Positions 25,393-36,833 of a DNA stretch of 64,000 bases are shown piece after piece. The first letter of the stretch is position 1, and every line of letters begins with the position of its first letter. The position numbers and the translations under genes are program-made. The stretch comes from Cyathus striatus. Taxonomy: Eukaryota; Basidiomycota; Agaricomycetes; Agaricales; Nidulariaceae. Location of the stretch: contig JAOVFP010000015.1 in the NCBI GenBank assembly GCA_025738555.1, forward strand, positions 1,612,001 to 1,676,000, in the 5' to 3' direction. The notes under the pieces are model-generated. The model saw only the letters and a program-made list of their open reading frames with translations. It was not told where the DNA came from and did not search any database.

Positions 25393-25886
25393 TGGGTGCA
25401 GATGATCGATTTCCTCTACATGGTGTGGAATGACTGCTTGCATTGTGTCAATAATCGTATCATCCGTGAGAAGAATCACATCGCCGAACCAACTATGCTG
25501 ACGAGTATTGCTAGTGATGATGCACCTGAATGCATCTCATTTCTGAATACATTGGCTAGCAAGTTGTCTTCGATTGTTCTCATACTACTCGTAATCGCAG
25601 CTGGCCTTGCTCACTAGTTGTTTACTTTTACAATGGAGGAATAAAGGATGGCAAGAAGTTTGGACAACGTTTGAATCTTGCTTATCTTCAGTCGACGTCT
25701 AACTGAAGTCCTTCACTTCATGTTCTGTCTGAGTCTGCTGACCTGTTTTAGTGTCATAAATCACCTATACCAGTTGTTTAATCCCACATTGTTCGGCCGT
25801 CATTCACATAAAACATGAGATGGCTCTGCTCGTAACGCCAATTCCTCCATTACACACTAAAATTTACCCCCCTCTTTCCTCAAGTC

Positions 25887-26376
25887 GTGGGCCTTAAAGT
25901 CTTTGACTCTCTCACTGAATTCGAAACAGCCGTATGTACACAGACATCGTTTAAACATGCGTATGGTCTGACGTACCGAGCTATCAGATAAACGATGACA
26001 AGCCCGTTGTTGTCTATTTTTATGCTCCATGGGCTGGTCCTTGCCGCCAGATGACTCCCATCGTTGAGGAAGTATCCGACGATGATGAAGCTGCGGAGGT
26101 AGATTTTTACAAAGTCGACATCGATGAACTGCCAGATGTCATGAAGAAGGCAGGTGTAAAAACCGTAAGCTGTGGATCCCATTCAGGCGCTATACTTTAA
26201 ACTAAGAATAGTCCCAGGTCCCGACTATTCATGCTTACAAGACTGGTAAAAAGATAGGTGAAATTGTCGGGTTGTCTCCTAAGGAAGACCTTGTGGTAAG
26301 GTATTCCTACATCTATGCTGATGATACTTTTAACCTCGGCGGTCCCTAGAAACTCGTGAATAAAGTCATATCTTGA
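25887..26376 (+). pseudogene. Thioredoxin-like, array copy 4: no ATG, active site WAGPC
   Basis: Exons 25887-25931, 25988-26164, 26218-26295 and 26350-26376 keep the family's intron positions and an entirely open frame to TGA. The expected start codon is GTG (the sisters have ATG there), and no in-frame ATG lies between it and the upstream TAA at 25833. The active-site first Cys is replaced (APWAGPCRQMTP), leaving only the second Cys. VPTIHAYKTGKK keeps the cis-proline, and the protein is unusually acidic (VSDDDEAAEVDFYKVDIDE). It could be a young pseudogene, or a monothiol-like protein started from an unseen upstream exon or a non-AUG codon. The intact frame and splice sites argue for recent loss or continuing use. 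Confidence 0.7.
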
Positions 26377-26926
26377 CGTAAACGACTCATACATGTTGTT
26401 TTATTCATGTATTCAAAGTTTGAATGACTGTACAGATTGTTTCTATATGATATAGGATCATTTGAGAGGATCGACGGGACACACTCAAGCCGACTATCGG
26501 AGCTACTAGCTTTGGCTTCAAAGTTCAACTCATGAATAACATGTTCGTCTCGGCTGAGCACGTTCGCAGTTACTATATATGGTGTATGGATGATCAATCA
26601 TCATGCGTCCCAGAACCCTCGAAGCTGTCACCTGGCACATAGATCACGGGATACTAAAGCTGTTTAATGCGATTTTTGTCTCAGTACCTAAGTCCGGACT
26701 CCGATCTGCATGTTATTATCACCGTCCATATGATGCTGCGAGCCCTCCAAGTTATCTTATTTTAAGAAGATCTGTTTCTTATTCTCATGTAGCACATGCG
26801 CACAGCCTATTGACAAATGAAGTTGATTGGTTCCGAAGTGGCAGGCCCGCTTCATCCTCTTCTAGCGCATATGCTATTACAGCCAGGGTGACAGTTTACT
26901 TATTCTCATCTCTACAAGGTTGCTGC

Positions 26927-26934
26927 TATAAAAG
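26927..26934 (+). promoter_or_regulatory. TATA box of the lipase gene
   Basis: TATAAAAG lies 57 bp upstream of the lipase ATG. Confidence 0.6.
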
Positions 26935-26990
26935 CCACCAGGATTGTAGACAGGCATCCAGGCGGCTTCGTGTCACCAATCTGAACAGGG

Positions 26991-28284
26991 ATGCTCACCC
27001 TCTCTTTGCTATCACTCGCGCTTTCTAGTGCCCTTTCCGTCCAAGCTGTACCAGCTCCGGAGGTGGTGAAGAGGCAGAGCATCACTGCTCTCAGTACATC
27101 CCAGATTTCTGCATTCAGGCCTTTCACGTTCTTTGCCAGCGCGGCATACTGCAATCCCAGCACCACCCTTATCTGGAGTTGTGGAGGTGTGTTATTAGAT
27201 TCATGTCGTTTTCATTGTGCTCATAATGTTTACAGCGAACTGCGCTGCCAACGCCGACTTCATTCCTGTAGCATCGGGAGGGGATGGAGGCTCTGTTCAG
27301 TTCTGTAAGTGCTTTTCTAGGGTTCCGAATTAGACCGGTGATTAACATTTCATTTACTTAGGGTATGTAGGATTCTCGCCATCACAGCAAACCGTAATTG
27401 TTGCACACCAAGGAACGGATACATCCCAAATGTATGAGATTCGTAGTCTTATTCACCGACGCCTGATGGAAACGTTTCATGATTAGTGAGGCCATTGCCA
27501 CCGATGCTGACGCGTTCCAGGAGAGCCTTGACTCCACACTCTTCCCGGGAATTTCATCCTCTGTTGAAGTGCATAGCGGATTTGCGAACGAGCAGGCAAA
27601 GTAAGGGACCTTGCTACGCAGCATATCCTTCTCGCTGACGCCTTTCAACCCAGGACTGCGAGCACGATTCTCTCAGCGGTACAGACTGCCATCGCTGCTC
27701 ACTCTGCGACAAAGGTAACAATTGTCGGACACTCGCTCGGGGCTGCTATTGCTCTGCTCGATGGGGTTTTCCTGCCTCTCCATATCAGTGGTGTCACATT
27801 CAGAACAATAGGGTACGGCTTGCCTAGGGTACGTGCATACTCCCTTTACCCCGGACTTCCGTTTGCTGACAACCAACCCTGCAGGTCGGAAACCAAGCAT
27901 TCGCCAACTACGTCGACTCCCACATCTCCTTGACACACATCAACAACAAGTAAGTTTTAACGAACCCTTCAAAAATAGGCAGTTCGTTAAAGTTCATCAC
28001 AGGGAGGATCCCATCCCTATCGTCCCAGGCCGCTTCTTGGGCTATGTCCACCCCTCCGGCGAAGTGCACATCATGGACTCTGGATCATGGGTCTCCTGCC
28101 CAGGTAAGAAAAGGCACATCTAATTAATCACACGGAAATAAAAATCAACTAAAAATACACCTTCCTATTTATAGGACAAGATAATACAAGTGATGAGTGT
28201 ATCGTTGGCGATGTTCCGAACATTTTCGAGAGCGATGAGAGTGACCATGATGGTCCTTATGATACCGTGGAAATGGGTTGCTAG
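26991..28284 (+). CDS. Secreted class 3 (fungal type) lipase
   Basis: Eight exons: 26991-27186, 27236-27304, 27362-27431, 27487-27600, 27654-27828, 27885-27949, 28003-28103 and 28175-28284. The N-terminus is a signal peptide (MLTLSLLSLALSSALSVQAVPAP) followed by a KR processing site. The alpha/beta-hydrolase core shows VAHQGTD, the nucleophile elbow TIVGHSLGAA and GLPRVGNQAFANYV. The catalytic Asp is probably in EDPIPIVP and the catalytic His in VHPSGEVHI, the classic Rhizomucor-type Ser-Asp-His arrangement. It is expected to cleave triacylglycerols or related esters outside the cell. The end (NTSDECIVGDVPNIFESDESDH) is acidic and Cys-containing. It stands alone between the thioredoxin array and a short tandem repeat. 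Confidence 0.92.
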
Positions 28285-28392
28285 TGTATTTATATTTATA
28301 TCGCAAATGAAGATCAGCGTTAGGGAAGATCATTGTGTATGTGAACTTGAGCAGGGTTCGACATACGGCTTTGAGCATACGGAAACGTCAAA

Positions 28393-28760
28393 AGTATCCA
28401 CCCACACATGGTACTTAAACCACGGTCATTAAGCTGCCGCCGTGCCTAGGAAAATATCTTTCGAAAATTTGGGTACAGGGTTGTCTCAGTGAGTAGTTCA
28501 TGTGCACTGCCTATGTTAATATCGCATAGGAAGTACGCAGTCAGGTGTCTCCTACCAAGAAAAGTCTTCGAGAGCGTACCGAAAGTATCTACCCACATAC
28601 GATACTTAAACCATGGTAATTAACCTGCCGTTGCACCTAGGAATGTATCTTTTGTTAACTGAGCACAGGCCTATCTCAGTAATGCATGTGCTTTGCGTGT
28701 TAAAATGCACAATTAGGTGTCCCCATGCCGAAGAGACCTTCAGGGTGTAAGAAGACTCTC
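28393..28760 (+). repeat. Two-unit tandem repeat of about 192 bp downstream of the lipase
   Basis: Unit 1 starts at 28393 (AGTATCCACCCACA) and unit 2 at 28585 (AGTATCTACCCACA). Both contain GTACTTAAACCA-like, TGCC..CCTAGGAA, TCTCAGT and CATGTGC blocks in the same order. The units are diverged and non-coding. Confidence 0.75.
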
Positions 28761-29016
28761 AAGCATTCCAATTAAAGGCCGTTGAGACACAAAAATAAAA
28801 CTCTCAAATCTATCCAACAATCCAACAAAACATCCCAGTCAAACGTTAGGAACATCCGCAGTCCACACAGCCAAAGACATCCAGAACCAAATAAATCAAA
28901 CCAAAAAAAAAAAAGGAAAAAGGTGTATTACTAAAGCACGAACACGAAGGGGTATTATACACTAAGAGGTCTATTATCCTTTTGAGCTATAACACACGCA
29001 CGCCATCAGCACAATC

Positions 29017-32000
29017 TCACACATCAACGAAACGAAGGGACGTACACATAGTAATCCGATCACCCAATGAAAGCGCAATACCCTGCGTCTTGCTCCGAAT
29101 CCTGACATGACCGGTGATCGTCCCGTTCTCTGAGCGCTCGATACTGAGATTCGCTAGGGCGTCTTCGCCTGTTTGTATTGTTAGTTTCAATACGCAGGAG
29201 GGAGGGAGAAGTACGACATACCGAATAAACTGCGCGCGTACAGGTTTGCAGAGAGGAAGTCGCAGTCTCCCGAAGTGGCTCCTTCAGGCGTAAGACATGC
29301 CATATTAGTAGTCTTCATCACATGTTGCAAGTAATCCTTTGGATCCCTAAAAAAAACATTAGCCTCTCCACACCAAAGACCAGGAGGAAAAACACACGTC
29401 AAAGAACTCGAAACATTAACCCGATTCTCCCACTCAAACTCAGTCCACATACTCCTAAACTGCGCCTCATTACAATACGCAGGCTTGATATAATCCATAA
29501 TATCAACATGGATATCATTCAGAATCACACAAGCCTCGCTCATATTAGGCCCTTCCCAGAGGATGCTGCCGAATATAACACCAGTCTCAGTGGAAGACAC
29601 TTTGATTGTGGCTTTGATACTTTGGAAGCCGTGTGGGCCGATGGTGTATACGGAGGGACGTTCGACGATTTTGAGGTCGCCCAGGGTTGCAAAGTCCAGG
29701 CACAGGTTTTGGAGCGTGTTGGAGGTTTGGTTGACCAAAAGGACGTCTGAACGAAATGAGCAAGGTTTTACGGTGAATAAGACACAACCATACCAAGGAG
29801 AATATCAAATCCATGCATTTTAACGTATGCCTCTGCATAAATAGGATCCGAGAACCCAGTAAGCTGAGTGATACGGCTAAGGTTAGACATAAAGTCCTCA
29901 GTGACCTCTCCAGCACCCGTAGCGCGTCCAACATCCTCATCGTACTACACACCATAAACAACAACCCACATAGTAAAACAAGAAAAGTACATACATCAAT
30001 AGCATCATCAGCCGTCTTCTTCGAGAACTGTCTGAACGTCAATAGATCGTCCACCTGAACAGCTTTAGGCTTCGTTGACTCGGCCTCTTTCTTCTCCGCA
30101 GCGCGTTTCTATACCAAGCCCATATCAGCCTCTTCTCCTCGCCTTGTAACTTGGAACTCACCTCCTGCGCAGTAAGCATCTTCGAAAATGCGCTCTTGGT
30201 ATCCTCCAAGAACACCTCATGGACCGCACGAACAGTATCCAGCTCGCTAAGCGTCTGAATGCAATTCATAATACGCTCCGTGCTGTCTTCGTCAATATGC
30301 ACCGTCACAAATTTAGATTGGCCAACGCGGATGATGGAGGTCATGATCAACATTGCCTGCACATCAAAGCGATCAGTCTCGTCCACCACAAAAGAAACAT
30401 AAAAGACAGACCTCAGCGCGTAAAATGTTAGCAGACACTTTATCCTCCGCCTTCTCCTCGAACCGCAACACCAACTTGGTAAGTGAAGCAGCAAGCACAG
30501 AACCAGTGAAAAAGTCTCCCGCGAGAATCAACGCTAAACCATCATCAGCTCAAACCCACAAACAAAAGTAAAAACAAGACCCACTCCTCAAAGGAGGCTT
30601 AGCAGCACTCTTAACAGCCTCTAACCTCGCCGCGCCCGCAGAATTCATAAACGCACTCTCAGTAGCATAAGTCCCGTCCGCCAACACCCTAGGCTTCCCA
30701 CCTTCCTTCTTCGCCTCCTCCTTCTTTTCTCCCTCTTTCTCTTCGTCATTATCACCCCCAGCTTCATCCAACAATCGTTGCTCAGCAGCCAAAATCGGAA
30801 TCTCGCCAATAACTTTCCGGATCTCCTGGAATACGCTGCTGATCTCTTCGGGAGTGGCGACGTATTCGCCTAGAATCCAGAGGACCCCGCGGAACACTTT
30901 GCCTGATCGGATGGTGGGGAGCGCTGCGGTGAGTTTGGGAGTGATGGATGCGCGGAGGTTGGGGAATTTTTCGGTTACTTCGCTGTTTTGTGTTGGTTTG
31001 AGTAGGAGAGTTGTGTTAGGAGTGAAGGGACTGACCGAACGAAAGCGACAACGTCCAATGCGGAGGGGTTGTTTGTGTCCCCGAGGAAGTCCATGAGCGC
31101 ATGCACAACGCTCGCTGCCACCTCCGAGAACTTGATCGCTGTAACGTGGATGGATTGGATCAGGAGTTGTCGGTATTCTGTAGACTGTGGAACGCGTTAG
31201 GACGATTGAAACTCAGAAAACAGAGAGATGCGTACCTTCTCGTACTCAGTCTCCTGTGTCTTCTGTAGCTGCTTCTTAAGGAACAACACCACCTCCTCAA
31301 CATTCCTGCTTGAAGTCATAGCGAGCACGATGGACATTGCCTTTCGGCGCACTTCTATATCCGCACTGTAACGCATATCAGTAAACCATCCAGCCACCAA
31401 GACCAGGCGATGATACATGAAACAAAGACGGAAACGTACCTTCCAAGGACCTGTAATACATCCATAATAAGGGAATCTAAGACATGTCCATGTTTCTCTC
31501 TTAGCGCATCGACGCGATCGAGTACGATGAGTTTGACGTTGTTGTCAGATTCCTTGAGGACGAGTTGAATTAGGCAAGAAGCGGCGGCTAGAGACGAGTT
31601 AGATCAATCGAGACGAGTAGGAACGGAAGATACGTACCTTTGACAGCAGCCGGATTCTGCGTGAGTGTAGTGAGCGTCGTCGCTGCCTCATATTTGACCG
31701 CGTGCGATGGCGCATTAAGAAGCTCGAATATAAGTCTAATGTACCTTGCCTATGAATACGATTAGCATGATTCCACCAAGATAAAAAAACGACAAACCTT
31801 ATGCGTCGAATCAACCTTCGAATCAGCTCTAACAACATCCACAACAGCCATCTGCATGCTCTCATCCATGCCGCCCACAACACCTTCCACATTCCCTGCA
31901 ATCCATGCAACAGCCCTCTCCATGCTCGCATGCGCCAAAAAGACAAATGCATTCCGCTTGCACACCGCATCGCTCTCAGCTGCGAGGAAGGTGGTAAGCA

Positions 32001-32632
32001 TCTCTGCTGCGTCTGGAACTAAGTGTTCCGCCTCGCGGTGGATTGCATAAAGTGCGAATACGGCGTTTTTGCGGACGTAGGAGTGGCGGTGTTCGAGGCA
32101 GGAGCGGACGGTGGGGATGAGGGGCTCGATGAGGTCTGTGTCCTTGGCGAGTTTTTGGAGGAAGCGGAGGGTTGCACCGCGGATGTATTCATTGGGGTGT
32201 TGTAGATCATTGCGAACTGCGTTTCTGTGTGGGTGTTAGTAGGTGATATTGGTATGGGCGGAAGGGGAGACGTACACGACGAGAATCATCTCTTGCTTTA
32301 GCTTGCCTGTTTCATCGTATTTGGGACATACTTCCCAGTAAAAGTGAAGCAGCTTTTTGAGGTGCTTGTTCCTGGATGGCATGACGAATTGCATAACGGG
32401 CATCATGAGTGTTGGCTATGATATTGAGGACATTAACACCATAATATATTAGTGTAAGCGCAAGACTGACCAGGGGATTGCCATTAATCGTAGAAATAAT
32501 AATCTTCCTGAGGGTTTCGATCTTGACTTCGTCGGAGCCCTTCTCGAGGGCGCTGCGGAGGTCCTGGGGAGAAGGGATCTCCGCCGCACTTTCGAAGACG
32601 ACGGTGTAGCAGGTGGTGTCTGCAGAGGCCAT
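29017..32632 (-). CDS. SEC26: Coatomer subunit beta (beta-COP, Sec26)
   Basis: Multi-exon gene for beta-COP of the COPI vesicle coat, which works in Golgi-to-ER and intra-Golgi transport. The N-terminus ([35 protein letters not shown]) and the HEAT/adaptin-type solenoid are typical: [65 protein letters not shown] charged linker rich in Glu and Lys (near 30700) separates the solenoid from the appendage domain, whose end ([20 protein letters not shown], then [14 protein letters not shown]) is clear. The size of about 950 aa fits the family. It is divergent from the membrane-protein gene, with only 115 bp between ATG codons, so they share a promoter. Its partner beta'-COP is encoded about 19 kb to the right. 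Confidence 0.95.
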
Positions 32633-32747
32633 GGTGAGGGCGGTGGGCCAGCAGTGGTGAGGAGGAGTAGTTAAGAGGCCGTGGGAATGTCTGGACGCGA
32701 CGTGTCGAGTGACGAGTCCTTCCAACTCGATCTGAAACACACTCAGA

Positions 32748-33488
32748 ATGATAATCTGGCCTATCCTCGCTTTGGTTGCCTCTGTCCTTGCCAATACAGA
32801 GATTGTCAATTTTAAGCCGACCCTTGCGACTGATGTGCAGGTTGCTGCAGATAGCTGGTATGTAACCCCGCAAACCTGTATTGCACTTCTAACACAACTC
32901 GGCAGGCCAGTGCTAACACCTGCGAACAATGAAATACAACTTACCATACCTGCACTTCGTCGTGAAGAATTCACGAAATGTACTGAATCATATATGTGCG
33001 ATGAGGAGGCAATTATAAAGCTGGACTTGGACACCGGCGAATGGGACCGATTCACCAAATTCACTCTGCGTCTCTCATACCCTGCTTTTGTGAGTGATTC
33101 TTTTACATTCCCCGAACCATGCTAAGAATGGATGTAGTATCCCTCCGACATACACTTATCCATCCTCTCCCCCTCCGCGCTCCCCCTCTCCCTCCAATCA
33201 ACCCCATCCTCCAGTCAAACACGCACAAAATACGCCCGCGTATCAGTCATCTACGCAGGGGAAACACCCTCCGACTTCCGCACTGATGAGACATACGACC
33301 CGGAACCGGTGCCAGTGATTATCATCCTCGAACCTTTGTATTTTGGTGTTTTACCAAAGAGCATGGTTCCTGTTGTGGGTGCGATTTTGGTTGTGGCTGC
33401 TTGTGCTGCGATGGCGATTCCGAGGGTTGCAAGGTTTTTAGAGGAGATTGTGAGGGTAGGGAAGGAGAAAGAGGGTAAGAAGGAGTGA
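32748..33488 (+). CDS. Type I membrane protein of unknown family
   Basis: Two exons, 32748-33089 and 33138-33488, give 230 aa. The first residues form a signal peptide (MIIWPILALVASVLA), followed by a lumenal or extracellular part with three Cys (TCIALL, KCTES, MCDEE) and alternating hydrophobic stretches suggesting a beta-sandwich. A single C-terminal membrane helix (VVGAILVVAACAAMAI) is followed by a short Lys/Glu-rich cytosolic tail. I do not recognise the family. ER or Golgi residence is inference from the lysine-rich tail (...KEGKKE). It is divergent from beta-COP with a 115-bp shared promoter. Confidence 0.75.
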
Positions 33489-33842
33489 TAGAGTATTTTC
33501 GGGAGGGCTTTTTTGTCGACCTCGAAGCTTGCTACTCTGCAGAGACCGCGCACAACGAGAATTTGAAGCCAGCTTGCAGGTTTACGATGGGTAAGTGCTT
33601 ACTTCGGGAACAGCGAAGGAACGGAGCTAACGAAAACTTATTATCAGAGCATGAAGCAGGACATTGTACTTTTAATACCAAGATATACTACACGTTGAAC
33701 TGTACCAAGATTAGAATATAATAGGTTTCGCATGTGGTCAATTCTTCTCAGTCCGCTTCGTGTCGATGTGCTACGGACAACCTCCAAGGACCTAAGATGC
33801 TGGGCTCAATGTAAATAACAACTGGCAAGAAGCATACCGTAA
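33489..33842. other. Intergenic, no gene seen
   Basis: About 350 bp of 3' flank between the membrane-protein gene and the large repeat. Nothing recognisable. Confidence 0.6.
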
Positions 33843-36064
33843 ATACTAGGCATCCGCACAAGGTTACAGATTTCGCTAGAGCGGGACCAGTAGGGAGACT
33901 TCACACATTACTTTACAACAACTACGAACTCGAATGCTCACTACCCAGCTACTTACACAGAGTCCTAGCAGTATCTTTACAGCAATTCCTAGCCCAGACC
34001 TGCTGCCTATGTATAAACACGCCCACGTGATCGGAGACTACTCGAGACTATTTTTAGTATCTCAGTTTCGTTGACGAGTGCATATAGCCAGCCACACTTC
34101 CCAATTTATCCAGGACATCCAAATTCCGATTCCAATTCCGAATATTTAAGACCTGAAAAGACTTCGAAGGGGGGAATTGCATCATTCTTTTCAACCACCA
34201 CCATCCTAGCCACGTCCCCTCCTTCCTGTCCTACCTCCTTCCTCTACCTACTCATCTTCCTCTAGGCTCACGCTCACATATAATCTATCCATGGACCATG
34301 CCCTCATCGACGTAAGTTTCTTTTTCATTGTTGCTCATTGACTGGTCTCCTCGTTGCTGCGATTGACCGATGTCATACCTTCGCAGTCTCCTTCCATCAG
34401 GCAACACAAGCTTTACCTCATCGCGTGCGTCCTTTTTTTACTCGCCTGTGGCTGACAGTTTTAATCTTCGTCGATAACCTCCTCAATGTCTAACGGTACT
34501 CATCTCTTCTTCCTCCTCGTTGTTGACTGATACGTTACTGCAACTGACCACCACCGCTACCTCTACTACAAGTTCCTTTCTTATCAGGTAAGAAGTATTG
34601 TCATCATGCATCGGTTATGGTTAACACTCTCTTCGATGTTACCAGGTAATCCCATAGGGGATATAGAAGTCCACAGGCATACAGATCCTTGCGCCACTTT
34701 TATTCACCACCGCCGCCGCTAAGGTTCCTTTCCTCATCATGACTGTGACTGACATGACCTTTTCAGATATTATTCATGCGCATATACCCAGTTCATACAT
34801 GCTCCACAAGACGCCATCTCTCCCCCCCCCCCTCCCTCGTGGTATACCCTCGTGCACCGCAAGACGACTCGACGCACATAGGTACGCTCCCATTTTTGTG
34901 CCTTCATCGGGGCTCCCTCACCATTTTACTGTACCTTTATTTCTCTTTTTCCTCTCTCTCTCTTGGGTAGTGCCGCCTAGCGGAACGGGGGGTGGAGGGA
35001 AGGTGATGGCGCCCACGTTGTGCACGGACGTGACGACGAGCAGAATGACTGATGCCGAGCTGTGTGCGGCTGATGCGACCACGGGGGATCTCAGAAGAGG
35101 GACCGACACTCTTGCTGAGGCTGAGCCGAGAAAAAAAGAAGAAAGAAAAGAAAATTTGTTTTCCTTTTCCTCTCGCGGAGATACTTGCTGGGCTGAGTGC
35201 TGCAAGTGGGGTGCCGTGAAGCGGGGCACGGATATCAGGGGGAGGTTGGTGCGGGTGTCTGGTACCGCGACCAATGGCCGTAGTTCGACCATCATGGGGA
35301 TGGGTTGTACGAGCGAGAGCTTGTATAACTCGTTACCTCCTACTTTTTGTACATAGTTTTTGACATTTCACTGGGGGCTCCTCTTCTTTTAGTGTACCTT
35401 TTTGGATGGTGCCGCCTAGCGGAACGGGGGGTGGAGGGTAGGGGATAGCGCTCACGTTGTGCACGAACGTGATGGCGAGCAGGATGGCCGATGCTGTGCT
35501 GTGTGCGGCTGAAGCAACCACAGGGGTGTTCGGGGGAGGTACTGGCCCCTCTTGCCGAAGTTCTTTCCTTTTTTCTCCACTGTATCATTTCTTTTTCTCG
35601 CGGAGTTTTACTTGCTGGGCTGAGTGCGGCAGGTGTAGTGGCGTGTGGCGAGACACGATACCATGGGGGAGGTTGGTGCGGGCGGCTGACCAGTACCGTG
35701 GCCAATGGCAGTAGCTTTCTGGGGATGAGTTGTACGGGTGCAAGCCTGTACACCTCGTTACCTCTTTTGGCTTTGTTATCTGGGGATGAGTTGTATGGGG
35801 GAGAGCCTGTACGCCTTGTTACCTCCATATTTATAGCGGTCTTTTGACCGAGAATCTTTGGAACCTCCCAACTGCTTCGTGCAGTTATTTTCTGTGATGT
35901 ACTTTGTACATCCCCGCTTCTGGACCTAGGCCGAGTAGGAGAAGGAGCAGTGGATTAAAGGATGGCTTGAGATTTGATTTGGTTCGATTTAAGGCACAAG
36001 GCATGTCTTCTCAGTACTAGTCCCGACTCCTGGTACTATATGCTCATGAATTTTTTAGTATCGC
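33843..36064 (+). repeat. 2.2 kb dispersed repeat, copy 2
   Basis: Same-strand match to 24-2270, with identical order of blocks: the ACGCCCACGTGATC block near 34019; the CT-rich stretch to 34280; ATGGACCATGCC at 34291; repeated intron-like GTAAGT/CAG segments; the two GCGGAACGGGG units at about 34975 and 35415; and a TTTTGACCGAGAATCTTTGGAACC block near 35840. It differs from copy 1 by substitutions and several indels, including an extra segment near 34650. No terminal repeats or mobility genes are visible. Confidence 0.8.
35719..35826 (+). repeat. Minisatellite inside repeat copy 2 (2 units)
   Basis: Two units starting CTGGGGATGAGTTGTA at 35719 and 35780. The other copy of the large repeat has three. 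Confidence 0.7.
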
Positions 36065-36833
36065 GAACTTTAATGATATCCCGCATTCGACCTAGCGTCA
36101 TTTCGCCTTTTGACTACAACCTTTGGCCAATCGCAGACCTGGTACTCGCATCGCTTCTCCCGTTGACCAGCATCTCATCGTCCATGTCGAAGACATAAGT
36201 AGCACGTACTATCTCGCAGAAGTTTTTTTAGGAATGTTCAATTAGAGTCCTAGGAAATCACTGGCAAGCAGTTGGTTGAACAAAGAATTCTTAACAAGTG
36301 AAAATAGTAACTCAGGTGCTCACATACTCGTACTTATCTGGAATTCTCGCGTCCACTTAGTAGTATCTCGCAAAGCAAGAAGTAATGCATAAATTAGTCT
36401 TATAAAACCCAATATATACCTCAACTTCATTTGATACAGGGCTCCATACCGCTTATAATTAATATACAGACCACAAGAGTAAGTACAATCACCTGGTAGA
36501 AACGGATAAGGTTCAACTAATTAATCCATTCTGCCATACTATATGTAGGTAGGCTGCTGTCATGCAACTTGACAGAATCAATGTATGTTCACTTCCTACA
36601 TGAGTTGGTTTGTAGATATCCTGGCAGATACACCTTACGCGGATTCCAATCTTGGAAGTGTCAATGCATTCCAAATATCACAGAAGGCGTTCAGTGGGGT
36701 GGAATTATCGATACTATACTTCGAAGGAGTAAGTTGATAGTGAATGAGGAAGCTGGTATATAATATATATGTGCAATTGTACGTCTAGTCCACTCCTCTC
36801 GCCCCCACTGCAGAATCAGTGGGTATCCCGTCG
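36065..36833. other. Intergenic, no gene seen
   Basis: AT-rich stretch between the repeat and the 3' end of the seven-helix gene. It holds only a short open frame near 36569, with no recognisable domain. Confidence 0.5.
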
